Shown here piece by piece: positions 53,191 to 63,278 of a stretch of DNA of 64,000 nt. The stretch is from Sporosarcina jeotgali. Lineage in GTDB: Bacteria; Bacillota; Bacilli; Bacillales_A; Planococcaceae. The notes under the pieces were generated by a model. That model saw only the letters and a program-made list of their open reading frames with translations. It did not search any database and was not told the origin of the DNA. Position numbers and translations under genes: made by a program. The stretch is from NCBI RefSeq assembly GCF_033304595.1, contig NZ_CP116341.1, positions 415,001 to 479,000 on the forward strand. Reading direction: 5' to 3'. The stretch's first letter is position 1. Every line of letters starts with the position of its first letter.

Positions 53191-53213
53191 AATAGTTCGT
53201 TAATCGAACTATT
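53191..53213. promoter_or_regulatory. Perfect palindrome upstream of operon B
   Basis: AATAGTTCG (53191-53199) and its exact reverse complement CGAACTATT (53205-53213) with 5-nt spacer TTAAT, followed by TATATAAAG. It looks like an operator for a dimeric repressor near a promoter of operon B. Confidence 0.55.
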
Positions 53214-53453
53214 AGTATATAAAGAATAATAAAGTGTATGTTATTGCCAAAAATGAGCGGTTGTAATTTAGAAAAAACAGCAGTATACTTCATAAGTTAT
53301 CCATTGTCCAACAATTTTGTACATATGCACGAGTCGGTCTGCGTGCTGCATAGCAGTTTGAAAACATAAGTACCAGTGGAATGCATGCGTATTCAAATTT
53401 CTGTGGATAAGCAGCTTTACAACTATAAAAACGGTTAGAGGGAGGAAAAGCGA

Positions 53454-54233
53454 ATGGCAGATAAAAACACGAATAAGCCAGAAAATAATGGACAAGTGGC
53501 AGATCCAAGTCGCCGTAACTTTGTTAAGAATTCAGGGATCGCTGTCGGAGGAGTAGCAGGAGGAGCGCTGCTCGGAGGACTTTTCACAAGTCAATTCGGT
53601 AAAAAAGACGATAAGAAATCTTCATCGGGTGCCGATAAAAAGCCCGAGAAACGATATGAAGAAGCTCGCATGTTCTTTACTCGTTTTGCCGATTTTGCAA
53701 TCCTGGAGCAGGCAACTGAGCGTATTTTCCCTGAAGATAAAAACGGTCCAGGAGCAATTGGACTAGGGGTTCCTTATTTCATTGATAAGCAGCTTGCAGG
53801 TCCATACGGTAACAATGTAAAAGATTATCGACAAGGTCCTTTCACGAATGGTAATGGAACTGCAGCAGATTCCAGCTTGAATCGCGGAGAAATTATAATT
53901 AATGGTTTGCGCAAGATGAGCGATGAAAGCATGAAGCGTTTTGACGCTAAGTTTGATGATGCATCTGAAGAACAGCAAACTGAGATTTTGAAAGACTTTG
54001 AAGCAGATAAAGTTCAATTAAAAGGAATCAGTTCAAAAGCATTCTTTAAATTGCTGCGGACATTGACGCTGGAGGGCGCTTATTGCGACCCATTATATGG
54101 CGGAAATCGAGATATGGAAGGCTGGAAAATGAAAGAATATCCAGGTTCTATTGCTTCTTACGCGAATATGATCGAAGAAAAAGAATTTATCAAAATGGAT
54201 CAAATCAGTTTAACAGATTATCAGCCAAAATAA
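53454..54233 (+). CDS. Gluconate 2-dehydrogenase subunit 3-like protein (operon B)
   Basis: A 259-residue Tat substrate, paralogous to the 51213 protein. Twin-arginine motif SRRNFVKNSG with a glycine-rich hydrophobic stretch. Body motifs FFTRFADFAILEQATERIFP, PGAIGLGVPYFIDKQLAG and DPLYGGNRDMEGWKMK. ATG follows GAGGGAGGAAAAGCG. It is 23 nt upstream of its GMC partner. Confidence 0.86.
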   Translation: MADKNTNKPENNGQVADPSRRNFVKNSGIAVGGVAGGALLGGLFTSQFGKKDDKKSSSGADKKPEKRYEEARMFFTRFADFAILEQATERIFPEDKNGPGAIGLGVPYFIDKQLAGPYGNNVKDYRQGPFTNGNGTAADSSLNRGEIIINGLRKMSDESMKRFDAKFDDASEEQQTEILKDFEADKVQLKGISSKAFFKLLRTLTLEGAYCDPLYGGNRDMEGWKMKEYPGSIASYANMIEEKEFIKMDQISLTDYQPK

Positions 54234-54256
54234 TAAATGAGTAAGGAGTGAATACT

Positions 54257-56020
54257 ATGGCAAAGATGTTACCTAAAACAGATGTAGTCATCGTTGGTTC
54301 CGGCTGGGCAGGCGGAATTGCAGCAGCGGAATTATCGAAAAAAGGATACAAAGTAGTTGGTTTGGAACGAGGTAAAGCGCAAGTGCGTGAAGACTTTATC
54401 GGATCAAAAGACGAACTTCGCTATGACAGCCGCAAGGTCATGTTCCAGGACTTAAGCAAAGAAACGTTGACGATTCGTAATACAACGGATGAAGTGGCAT
54501 CGCCAAACCGAAGTAACGATACGAACGCGATTAACGGAACAGACACGGGCGGTTCAGGTGTTCACTGGAATGGCATGGTGTATCGCTGGCTTCCGACCGA
54601 TTTTGAAATGCTCAGTAAAACGGTTGAAAAGTACGGGAAAGACATGATTCCTAAAGACATGACCGTGCAAGACTGGGGAATTAAATATGACGCGCTGGAA
54701 CCTTATTACGATAAGTTCGAGAAAGCAACCGGCATATCAGGTGAGCCAGATCCATTGCGCCCGGGGCAGCGTTCAAGCGACTACCCGACACCGCCGCAAA
54801 AAGAAACGGAAATCATCCGTACATTCACGAAAGCAGCGAAAGAACTAGGATACCATCCATATCGAATTGCTTCTGCAAACCTTTCAGAAGCGTATACAAA
54901 TCCGGACGGGGAAACGATTAACGGTTGTGTTTACTGTGCATTCTGTGAAGCATTCGGCTGTGATTTCGGGGCGAAAGCCGATCCGATCGCTACCGTGCTG
55001 GCAACTGCTTCGAAAACCGGAAATTATGAACTCCGCAATAATGCGTATGCAGTCCGCGTAGTGCATGAAAACGGTAAAGCGACAGGGATTAAGTATGTCG
55101 ATACAGAAACAGGTGAGGAATTCATCCAGCCTGCTGATTTAGTAGTAGTCAGCGGATTTGTATTCTCGAATACTCGCTTGATGCTGTTATCTGAAATCGG
55201 AAAACCATATAACCCTAAAGATGGAACGGGTGTAATCGGTAAGAATTTAACGGCTCACCAACGGAACTTGACGCATACACGCGTACGCGGTTTCTTTGAT
55301 GAGAAGAAGTTTAACCGGTATGCTGGAACAGGTGCACTGGGTGTAACGATGGATGATTTCAATGTTGAGCAATTGGATCATACGAAATTAGACTTCCTGC
55401 ACGGCTTCTGTCTAAGAACTTCTCAACGCGGAGATCGCCCGATTTCGAATAACCACGTTCCTGAGGGCACGCCTTCATGGGGGCCGGAATTCAAAGAGAA
55501 ATCCCTGTTTTATGCGAATCGGCGCATCGACGTACAACAGCAGAACGGTGCACTACCTTGGCGCGAAAACTATATGGACTTAGACCCGACGTATCGGGAT
55601 GTATTCGGAGATCCATTGCTGCGGGTGACAAGCAAGTTCCATGACCAAGATCGGAATATTGTGAAGTACGCGCACCAAAGATCGAAGGAATTGCTTGAGC
55701 AAATGGGCGCGGACTATATCACAGTTCCTGACATCAATGAAGACACTGAATTTGATAAAACGTCTTTATCTGACCACACAGGCGGCGGTGTAATCATGGG
55801 TGAAAATCCGGAAACTTCTGCTGTGAATAACTATTCACAAGTATGGGATATGGATAATCTATTTGTAGTCGGAGCTTCATCGTTCCCTCATCTAGGCAGC
55901 TCTAACCCTACTGCGACGGTTGGTACATTAGCGTATCGTGCAACTGAAGGCATGATTAAGGTGCTGGAAAACGGCGGACAGCTGATTCAAGACGGGAAAG
56001 AAACAGCAGCTGCTAAGTAA
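54257..56020 (+). CDS. GMC-family FAD oxidoreductase (operon B)
   Basis: A 587-residue GMC flavoprotein, paralogue of the 49430 protein. FAD motif VIVGSGWAGGIAAAELSKKG, Cys segment NGCVYCAFCEAFGCDFGAK, and C-terminal VVGASSFPHLGSSNPTATVG. ATG 54257 follows TAAGGAGTGAATACT. Operons A and B are divergent and separated by the acetyltransferase, so they look like an inverted duplication. Substitution of the active-site region (HNSNYNP in A, HLGSSNP in B) suggests different substrates. Confidence 0.87.
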   Translation: MAKMLPKTDVVIVGSGWAGGIAAAELSKKGYKVVGLERGKAQVREDFIGSKDELRYDSRKVMFQDLSKETLTIRNTTDEVASPNRSNDTNAINGTDTGGSGVHWNGMVYRWLPTDFEMLSKTVEKYGKDMIPKDMTVQDWGIKYDALEPYYDKFEKATGISGEPDPLRPGQRSSDYPTPPQKETEIIRTFTKAAKELGYHPYRIASANLSEAYTNPDGETINGCVYCAFCEAFGCDFGAKADPIATVLATASKTGNYELRNNAYAVRVVHENGKATGIKYVDTETGEEFIQPADLVVVSGFVFSNTRLMLLSEIGKPYNPKDGTGVIGKNLTAHQRNLTHTRVRGFFDEKKFNRYAGTGALGVTMDDFNVEQLDHTKLDFLHGFCLRTSQRGDRPISNNHVPEGTPSWGPEFKEKSLFYANRRIDVQQQNGALPWRENYMDLDPTYRDVFGDPLLRVTSKFHDQDRNIVKYAHQRSKELLEQMGADYITVPDINEDTEFDKTSLSDHTGGGVIMGENPETSAVNNYSQVWDMDNLFVVGASSFPHLGSSNPTATVGTLAYRATEGMIKVLENGGQLIQDGKETAAAK

Positions 56021-56100
56021 TAATGAAATGACGATAAAATAGGAAAGGGTGTGTTCAACCGCCCTTTCCGTTATACATACGATAGCGAGGATGTGTGCCT

Positions 56101-56673
56101 ATGAAGATAAAAGCCGCCGTGATCCTGTTTGCAGCCCTTGTACTTCTTAGCGCATGCAAGCCGAAAATCGAAACGAATATGTCCGAAACGATACCGGATT
56201 TCAAATACACAACGCAAGATGACCAGCCATTCGGATTGAAAGACCTGAAAGGCGACTGGTGGATTGCTTACTTTTCCTATACCCACTGCACAACGGTATG
56301 CCCGCGAACAACAGCGAATATGGTAAGCGTTCAACAAGATTTGAAAGAAGCCGGCCTGTCCCCGCAAATCGTCTCATTTGGCATCGATCCCGAGAAGGAT
56401 ACTCCAGAAATTCTGAGACAATATGCCAAGGATTACGGAGCCGATCTGCATTCATTCACCTTTTTAACAGGATATGATTTCGAAACGGTTCGTGATCTGT
56501 CCATGAACACGTTTAAAGCGGTGTTAGATACAGGCGCATTAGACCAGCGCACGCATAGTTATTACTTTTATTTGATCAACCCCGAGGGGAAGATTGTGAA
56601 AAAGTATAATGGCTTGAGCGGAGAGGATAATGATTTGCTTGTGGAGGATGTGGAAACGGTGTTAGGAAAGTAG
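56101..56673 (+). CDS. SCO1/SenC-type lipoprotein
   Basis: A 190-residue thioredoxin-fold lipoprotein. The lipobox is LLSAC (cysteine about residue 17). The copper-binding motif is YTHCTTVCPRT (CxxxC) and the conserved histidine is in DQRTHSYYFY. SCO proteins deliver copper to cytochrome c oxidase or act as thiol reductants. ATG 56101 is preferred over GTG 56095. It follows the GMC operon after a hairpin (GGAAAGGG/CCCTTTCC, about 56041-56069), so co-transcription is uncertain. Confidence 0.87.
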   Translation: MKIKAAVILFAALVLLSACKPKIETNMSETIPDFKYTTQDDQPFGLKDLKGDWWIAYFSYTHCTTVCPRTTANMVSVQQDLKEAGLSPQIVSFGIDPEKDTPEILRQYAKDYGADLHSFTFLTGYDFETVRDLSMNTFKAVLDTGALDQRTHSYYFYLINPEGKIVKKYNGLSGEDNDLLVEDVETVLGK

Positions 56674-56687
56674 AAATAAATAGAAAA

Positions 56688-56735
56688 TCACTAATGACCC
56701 CTAGCTAAATCGAAGGGGTCATTAGTGATATTTTT
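56688..56735. terminator. Bidirectional terminator
   Basis: TCACTAATGACCCC (56688-56701) pairs exactly with GGGGTCATTAGTGA (56715-56728), then TTTTT at 56731. It separates convergent genes. Confidence 0.9.
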
Positions 56736-56737
56736 AA

Positions 56738-58987
56738 TCAAAATAGTTTCATTTGTTCTGCTTCTGCACGGTTTTCTTCTAATGTTTTATACCCTAACTC
56801 CCGAAAACCTTTCTGACGCTTTTCTGCCATGGTGGCTAGTGAAGGTACTTTTCTATCAATATAGTCATAGACCCGCACTTCATGTTTTCCACTATGGTTT
56901 CGATGGAGTCGCCCAACGTATTGAGTGAGTATACCTTTTCCGGAAATAGGCATGACAAGTAGTAATGTGTCGAGTCTCGGGAAGTCGAATCCTTCTCCAA
57001 TATACTTCCCAGTCGCGATTATGAGGACTTCTTCATCGTTGTGAAGATGTGAGATTCTATTCAAAGCTGCCTCACGCTCTTTCTTCTTCAAACCACCTGA
57101 CAAAGTGATAACATTTTTAACGAATCCCTTAAACAGCTGACCCAATATATTCACGTGATTGACGCGTTCGGTAAGTATAAGAGGAGTTCTTCCTTCTTCA
57201 AGTGCCGCAAGTACGTCTTCAAAAATAAGCTGGTTACGTGTGTTATCTTCCACAAGTTCTGTATATATCTGCTGAATAGTTTCGGCTGTTGTTTGGTAAT
57301 TCGTTGGCCGCTCCATTAAAATATGGTGGTAGGGGCGTATTTGTGATTGAGATTTTGCATCTGTTTGGTAGAGAATGGGTCCGCACTGCATCGTAATAAT
57401 GGGATGAAGACCGTCTTTTCGTTTAGGTGTTGCGGTTAGTCCTACCACGTGTTTCGCACGAATGGCTTGCATCACGCGTTCGAATGAAAGTGCAGAAAGA
57501 TGGTGACATTCATCGACGACCACTTGTCCATATTGTGTGACGACAGATTGAATGGCACCTTTTGTAGTTAGCGATTGAATGGTTGCGACATCGATTATTC
57601 CAGTCGTTGTCTTTTTCCCACTCCCGAATTGTCCAATAGAGGTACGAGGGACATCGAGAAAAATGGCTAACTGTTCCATCCATTGTTTTAGCAATTGTGT
57701 CCGATTCACTATGATAAGTGTATTTACTTTACGTTCTGCGATTAATGCAGCGGCAGTCACCGTTTTCCCGAAACCAGTTGCAGCTGCGAGAACGCCAGAG
57801 TCTTTAGACATCAGTGCATGGATTGCATCCTGCTGTTGAGTAGCTAACGTTCCTTTAAAGTCGACATCTATAGGATTTCCGGTATTACGATTTTCTTCAA
57901 ATTCGAGAGTGATATTTCTAGACGTCGTCAATCTTATTAATTCTTGTTCGCATCCTCTAGGTAGTATGAGATGCGTGCTGTTTTGCAATGAGCATTCGAT
58001 TTGTGTTGGGATATTATGCGTTGATAAGCGGTTGGCTCGAGCTTTATAGAATGCAGGGTTACTGAAAGAGGCTAATTGTTTAAGTTCATTATGTAAGGAC
58101 TCTGATAAATTTGCTAAAGGTATGTGCATGCCGTTTTTCCATATGACAGGGAGTACTGTTAGTTGACTTTCAGCAAATATGGATGGAGAGATTCGTTGAA
58201 TTGCCTTCTCAACAGTTGTCTTATTTATCTTTGGGATTGTGGACATGTACTCCCATTGGTCTGTTAAAGGTTGAAAGGTATTATCTGTGAAAACGCTGTT
58301 TCCATTCATGCGAGGATGGCGTTGTAATGGCAGTGCAATGAGATTCCCGATACCTCCTTCTTTCAAAAAGTCTTGGCTAGGAAAGAAGCGGTCGAATGAT
58401 ACAAAGGCATTGTCTTTCTGCTTAGATTGAGCTTGTTCAATTAATATCCTTCCAAGCTGGCGTGCTAATGAAGCGGGGATGGCTTCGGAGAAAAAAATCC
58501 ATACGTGTGCGCCATCACCTGATCGAGAACGCTCGATATGAAAAGGGAGTTGTGCGTGTTTGCAGCTGGCTGCAAATGCCAGGGCATCGTCCCGCCAATT
58601 GTTTTTATCAAAATCTGCAGCGAGAAACCAGCACGTGTTGTTTGGCAATAGCGGATAAATACCGATTGTTCGTTTCCCGCTTAAGTGATCGTAAAAAGCC
58701 TGATCTGACAGGGGGATATAAGTATCGTTAGTCGTAGCTGGCGAGTAGGTGGATTTTCCATCTTTTGCGTTGCGGCGTATAGCGAAAACGTCAGTCCGTC
58801 CTTTGAATAGATCGCGAAATAGCTGTACTTTTTTCAAGGCTGAAGAATCATTCTTTACATGTGTTATTTCGGGATTAAGTGCAATACTGGGAAGGTGATG
58901 CTGAATGAGTTTTCTTAAATACTCATTCTCGTTTTGAAGTCTTTTGCAGTCATCACATAAGCTTATATTTTGGTCTGATGATTTCAC
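56738..58987 (-). CDS. TOTE-type primase-DEAH helicase fusion
   Basis: A 749-residue protein. The N terminus has a short Cys segment (CDDCKRL) and an archaeo-eukaryotic-primase-like domain of the TOTE conflict-system type (GIYPLLPNNTCWFLAADFDK with DxD-like acidic pair, then ERSRSGDGAHVWIFF). The C-terminal half is a superfamily 2 helicase: Walker A AATGFGKTVTA, DEAH-like VVVDECHHLS, motif III VGLTATPKRKDG, and motif VI QYVGRLHRNHSG. TOTE systems usually add an endonuclease and a TerY-like protein, absent here. It is a stand-alone candidate for DNA repair or phage defence. Confidence 0.8.
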   Translation of the reverse strand: MKSSDQNISLCDDCKRLQNENEYLRKLIQHHLPSIALNPEITHVKNDSSALKKVQLFRDLFKGRTDVFAIRRNAKDGKSTYSPATTNDTYIPLSDQAFYDHLSGKRTIGIYPLLPNNTCWFLAADFDKNNWRDDALAFAASCKHAQLPFHIERSRSGDGAHVWIFFSEAIPASLARQLGRILIEQAQSKQKDNAFVSFDRFFPSQDFLKEGGIGNLIALPLQRHPRMNGNSVFTDNTFQPLTDQWEYMSTIPKINKTTVEKAIQRISPSIFAESQLTVLPVIWKNGMHIPLANLSESLHNELKQLASFSNPAFYKARANRLSTHNIPTQIECSLQNSTHLILPRGCEQELIRLTTSRNITLEFEENRNTGNPIDVDFKGTLATQQQDAIHALMSKDSGVLAAATGFGKTVTAAALIAERKVNTLIIVNRTQLLKQWMEQLAIFLDVPRTSIGQFGSGKKTTTGIIDVATIQSLTTKGAIQSVVTQYGQVVVDECHHLSALSFERVMQAIRAKHVVGLTATPKRKDGLHPIITMQCGPILYQTDAKSQSQIRPYHHILMERPTNYQTTAETIQQIYTELVEDNTRNQLIFEDVLAALEEGRTPLILTERVNHVNILGQLFKGFVKNVITLSGGLKKKEREAALNRISHLHNDEEVLIIATGKYIGEGFDFPRLDTLLLVMPISGKGILTQYVGRLHRNHSGKHEVRVYDYIDRKVPSLATMAEKRQKGFRELGYKTLEENRAEAEQMKLF

Positions 58988-59322
58988 AGAGCATCCTCCT
59001 CTCAGTTATCTGTATTGGCTTGTTTTCACTAGTGATTTCTAGGAATAATACTAGTGAGAAAGACGAATTTATATCTGTTACTAATAGAATAACATGACTA
59101 TTAAAAGGGGTTCTAGGATGAAGTAAACTTGACAGTTGGATTGCTGAAATAATTTGTACTCATCAGCGGAAAACTACTAATGAAAATGATTAAGAGTTGA
59201 TAAAGCGTATAATGAAATCAAACTTCTAATTCTCTCAACTTATGATAACTCTAGTCAGGTCTTTGTGATTGAAGTTGAATGAAGGAAGCGGATTATTCTA
59301 ACGATGTATAGGAGATGTTTCT
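58988..59322. other. Non-coding stretch
   Basis: No gene or strong hairpin seen. It is AT-rich and contains the divergent promoters of the helicase gene and the SEC-C gene, which I cannot place exactly. Confidence 0.4.
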
Positions 59323-60471
59323 ATGAACAACCGATTTATATCTGAAATCGAACCATATCTAGTAGCTGATGAAGAAATTGTACAGAAGTTCGTTTTATAT
59401 GCGTTGAAAGACTATCCATCTATGCCGATCGAATGGCAAAATCGATTGTTGGAAGAAGCCCTCACAAATGAGAAGAGTCGGACATCCATTTTGCTGTATG
59501 CTCCCAGGAAGGAAGCGAATGGAGAGACTGTACGGCTGTTACTTGCTCTTTTAAAAGTAGTTAAACCGGAGCGTGCTCATCTTGTTGCAGGTGCATTAAC
59601 TAAATTGAAACCGGAATTGTTGGTAGAATGGAATAAGGAACTGGCTGGTTGTGTGCCACACCTCGTTTTAGAGGAAGCGCATTTTCTTATTGAAGCTTCT
59701 GACGATGAGTTGTTCGAAGCCTTTGATACTGGCATCGCGCAACTGGAGATGGAGCAGTCATATAATTATGCACTGTTTAATCGAGTTATTAGAAGGATGG
59801 AGCAGTTAGTCAAACGCGGTGTATACGGAAAAGCAAGAATTGAAAATGTGTTGAACCGACGTTCAAAGAATTTGTATTTCAATTATGAAGAAATCGTTGC
59901 TGTACGAGCAATCGGGTTGTTGAAGTTAGAAGAGTATATCCCGTTTTTGTCGGAACTTCTTGTCAGGGATGAAGATGTCTTACTTGAAGAAACGGCAGAA
60001 GCGCTCGTCCAGTTCCAAACAGATGAGGTTGTAGAAGCTGTGACTCCATATATGTTAAATCAGGAGTCCGTAATTTTTGCGATTGCTGTGTTATCTGGAA
60101 CGAAACTTGAGAGTGCTGAAAAAGCCTTGTTTGAAAACTATTACAACGTTCCACCTTACTTGAAGGACTGGGTGCTCGAAGCACTAGCTCATCAATTGTC
60201 TGACAAGACTTTTCCATTAATCGACACATATATTGAAGATGGTGGAATCAGTGCTGAAATAGACATGGATCTAGTTTCTTATAGTTTGTATACAATCAAA
60301 GGTAAAAAACACCCGGAAATGACGGATTGGAAGACTTCTTATGAAAATAAGCGAAATCGTCGCATGAAGTCGATATCCGGATTTGCGCCAGTAAAAAACG
60401 AAGTTAAGATAGGAAGAAATGATCCTTGTCCTTGCGGCAGCGGAAAAAAATATAAGAAGTGCTGTGGTTAA
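59323..60471 (+). CDS. HEAT-like repeat protein with SEC-C zinc motif
   Basis: A 382-residue protein. Residues ~50-330 are helical and HEAT-like. The C terminus is the SEC-C zinc motif ([19 protein letters not shown]), found at the end of SecA and in many unrelated proteins. ATG follows AGGAGATGTTTCT. A scaffold or chaperone-like role is possible; nothing in the sequence decides. Confidence 0.8.
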   Translation: MNNRFISEIEPYLVADEEIVQKFVLYALKDYPSMPIEWQNRLLEEALTNEKSRTSILLYAPRKEANGETVRLLLALLKVVKPERAHLVAGALTKLKPELLVEWNKELAGCVPHLVLEEAHFLIEASDDELFEAFDTGIAQLEMEQSYNYALFNRVIRRMEQLVKRGVYGKARIENVLNRRSKNLYFNYEEIVAVRAIGLLKLEEYIPFLSELLVRDEDVLLEETAEALVQFQTDEVVEAVTPYMLNQESVIFAIAVLSGTKLESAEKALFENYYNVPPYLKDWVLEALAHQLSDKTFPLIDTYIEDGGISAEIDMDLVSYSLYTIKGKKHPEMTDWKTSYENKRNRRMKSISGFAPVKNEVKIGRNDPCPCGSGKKYKKCCG

Positions 60472-60557
60472 GAGTCCCATGTAATCTAATAGCTTGTGGG
60501 CTTTTGTACATGTAGTCCTTTGCAGTGTCTACGAAAATTGGACATTACAACATACAA

Positions 60558-60594
60558 AATCGCCAGACAACATCAGCTGTCTGGCGATTCCTCA
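60558..60594. terminator. Hairpin terminator
   Basis: AATCGCCAGACA (60558-60569) pairs exactly with TGTCTGGCGATT (60578-60589). It serves the converging SEC-C and lipoprotein genes. Confidence 0.85.
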
Positions 60595-61229
60595 TTTCCC
60601 TTGTTCTTTCTTCAAGTTTTCCATCCGCTCTTTATACTCATCCATTAACGCAGTGATGCGATCCACTTCGTTTTTGATCATCGACCGTTTTTTCTCTTCC
60701 GTTTCATTCATCATGTCATGATATTCTGTTTCGCGTATTTTCGATAATCTCAAGCAAATCTTGTGTAGTTTGTTCATTGATAAGTTCTTCTTCTTCAAGT
60801 AAAATGGCAGCACCGGCGAAGCGGTCGCTTTCCGTGTTAATAGCGAATGTAATTTTATCGCTTGAGCGGCGAACGGTTTCGTAAGCCATAGCTTCTGGCC
60901 ATCCAACCGGTTTTTGAAAGACTAAGGTAGCGAGATCGAGGTCGGAAGGAAGCCAGACTTTCGCGATGCTGGAGGTCATTTCTTCCAATGTATCCGCGGC
61001 CATATATGTCCCGTTCCCTGCTTCGGCGACCTTTGTTAATGTACCTGCAGGAAGCTGTGCCAGTTCTTCGGGTGTTGCTGCTGGAACACTTATGGAGGCA
61101 TCCCCGGATTTTTGGTTGTCTTCATGAGCGACGGTGGTGACTTTTTCAGCTGCGGGTTCAGGTTTGTTGGAGCACCACGTGAAAACAATGCAGGCAAAAA
61201 AGGACGATTAGCGCGGATTTTATCTTCAT
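60592..61229 (-). pseudogene. Lipoprotein gene with two frameshifts
   Basis: The start ATG at 61229 follows GGAGGCTGTTC and gives MKIKSALIVLF. Then the frame must shift at a T6 run (about 61199-61204) to reach ACIVFTWCSNKPEPAAEKV, a lipobox-like segment. It runs on through TPEELAQLPAGTL and MAADTLEEMTSS ... LLEII. A second shift at an A4 run (about 60744) leads to RETEYHDMMNETEEKKRS and the end at 60592. Both breaks are in homopolymers and each is cured by removing one base, so either the gene is decayed or the assembly has indel errors. Confidence 0.7.
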
Positions 61230-61345
61230 CAATGAACAGCCTCCTATTGAAAGGTTTGGTACATATACGAAGAATTACGAAGACAGTTTCAAGTAAATCA
61301 GTTAGCTATCCATTAAGGTTAATCCATTTGACTGCAGATATAGAA

Positions 61346-61386
61346 AATCCTCTGCCTCGTATACATCGAGGTAGAGGATTTTTTCA
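61346..61386 (-). terminator. Hairpin terminator
   Basis: AATCCTCT (61346-61353) pairs with AGAGGATT (61373-61380), extended by CCTCG/CGAGG. It lies 3' of the sulfatase gene. Confidence 0.8.
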
Positions 61387-61417
61387 TAAATAAAACCTTC
61401 TATGCATCTTCGTCATC

Positions 61418-63181
61418 TCAGCCTTTTTTCGGCGTTAACCTCTTCTGTAAATGCTGCCCTTCCAGCATATTCAAGAGTGTCCGTTGAATGGCTTCGGTTT
61501 CAGGCGAACAGCATCCGGGATCCGCTAAGTTTTTCGTTTCAAGCGGGTCGTGCGCAAGATTGTACATTTCATATTGGTCCGGAACAGGTTTGGTTTTGAC
61601 GACTTCCACTACACAGCCGTCTTCTTCCACAAACGTCGTATCGCTGACGCCGGGATCTGTCCAAAATTGGGGATTGTCATAGTAGCGGGCGAACTTCCAG
61701 ATTTCTGATGTGCCATTGCACCCCGTTTTTAGTGAAGCGACGATTGCTTCGATGGAGCTTGGTTCGACGACGGTTTCATAAGGCTTTCCTGTAATGAGGT
61801 TCGTTTGATGAAGTCCTTTGAACACGTTGTCATCAGTCATGAAATACAAAGGTTCATCAGCACGGAAGAACGTAGGATTTCCTCTCAGCAGCGGTGTTAA
61901 ATCCCTTCCGACGAACGGCCGGGGTTCGATATGATCGATGGCCAGCTTTTGTCGGATTTCTGCTGCGTCAATCCCGGCCAATCCCAGCAATGTTGGTAAA
62001 ATGTCGACATGGCTGGTGAGGGAAGTTGTCTGTTTTGCATGGGGGAAGAGTTTTGGACTGTGTATGACGAAAGGAACATGGATGGATTCTTCGTACATCG
62101 AATACCACTTTTGGTATAGCCCGCCTTGTGCGCCGAGCTGTTCGCCGTGGTCGGATGTGAAAACAACGATTGTATCCTCTGAAAAGCTTGATTGCTGCAG
62201 TGCTTTTAGTACTTTCATCATTTCATCGTCAACTTTTTTCTGTAAGCTGTAATACAGCTGGCGGTAGAAATTGTTGTTAATGATCGGCTGTAATCCTTTT
62301 GGGTAAGTGAGTCGGTAGCTGTCTTGAACAGATGGTTTGGTTGACAGCGAATCGTGAGTTGTCGGAGCAGGAGGGATGTGCGGAAGTGATGGATCCACTT
62401 CGAAGTTAAAAGAGGGAAGGAGTGCAGAAAATATGCCATAGAGCGCAATGTCATGCGGGTTCACGAATGAGCATTGGATGAACCATGGCGCGTGATTATC
62501 TTTGCCCCTTGCTGCATGATCCAACGCTTCGATCAATTCAACTGTCTCCGCTGCATACACTTCATCACGTCCGCTCGTTCCGAATCCTGCGGACGATGCT
62601 GAATTTCTCGGGTCGGTTCCATGCGGATCCGGTCCAATCCAATCGGAAAATCCGAACGCTCCTAAGCGGTCTCCTTCTCGATAAATTCTTTCATTCTTCT
62701 TATTGGGTGCTCCAGTAATTGTGTTGTAACTTGGCAAAGCATTTTTTGTGCCGGGAATCACGATATCCGGTTCGGAAGCATGCCATTTGCCTTTCCAAAA
62801 CGTGTCATACCCCGCAGCCCGAAAGTAATCGCCTGCTGTCGGGACTGTATTTGGGTCCAGCCAGAACTGGTCGGCATCGTACGAACCTTTCGCGGCACCC
62901 GGCGTTTGGGATACGCCATGCAGGGACGGATAATGTCCGGTATATAATGTTGTTCGACTTGGTGCGCAAGCAGTGCTTCCGATGTAATGATTCAAAAACG
63001 TCATCCCGTTTTTCATTAACAGCTGTTGCGCAAGCAGCTGTTCACGTCGCCACTTTTGAAGTTCTTTTGTTTCGTATACTGGCGGGAAGCGGTCTTGATC
63101 GACCATAAGAAATAAGATATTCGGTTGCTTTTTACCGCAACCGCAGTCGCAATTTGCAGGATGATCTTTCATGAGGTTCAC
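61418..63181 (-). CDS. Sulfatase (formylglycine type)
   Basis: A 587-residue sulfatase. The active-site signature ACAPSRTTLYTGHYPSLHG (about residues 71-89) has the C-x-P-S-R core, where cysteine becomes formylglycine. Metal ligands are visible in ILFLMVDQDR (Asp), VVFTSDHGEQLG (Asp-His) and KWHASEP (Lys, His). The N terminus has a CDCGCGKK cysteine cluster. There is no signal peptide, so it is cytoplasmic. Substrate is an organic sulfate ester or a phosphoester. A maturation enzyme is not in the window. Confidence 0.9.
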   Translation of the reverse strand: MNLMKDHPANCDCGCGKKQPNILFLMVDQDRFPPVYETKELQKWRREQLLAQQLLMKNGMTFLNHYIGSTACAPSRTTLYTGHYPSLHGVSQTPGAAKGSYDADQFWLDPNTVPTAGDYFRAAGYDTFWKGKWHASEPDIVIPGTKNALPSYNTITGAPNKKNERIYREGDRLGAFGFSDWIGPDPHGTDPRNSASSAGFGTSGRDEVYAAETVELIEALDHAARGKDNHAPWFIQCSFVNPHDIALYGIFSALLPSFNFEVDPSLPHIPPAPTTHDSLSTKPSVQDSYRLTYPKGLQPIINNNFYRQLYYSLQKKVDDEMMKVLKALQQSSFSEDTIVVFTSDHGEQLGAQGGLYQKWYSMYEESIHVPFVIHSPKLFPHAKQTTSLTSHVDILPTLLGLAGIDAAEIRQKLAIDHIEPRPFVGRDLTPLLRGNPTFFRADEPLYFMTDDNVFKGLHQTNLITGKPYETVVEPSSIEAIVASLKTGCNGTSEIWKFARYYDNPQFWTDPGVSDTTFVEEDGCVVEVVKTKPVPDQYEMYNLAHDPLETKNLADPGCCSPETEAIQRTLLNMLEGQHLQKRLTPKKG

Positions 63182-63278
63182 CTTCCTAATTTGTAGGTAC
63201 CCTCTAGTGTATGACGGACGAGTTCGAACGGGCGTGTGATTCGCATAGAGATGGAAGGTGAACTAAGGTGGACGGACA

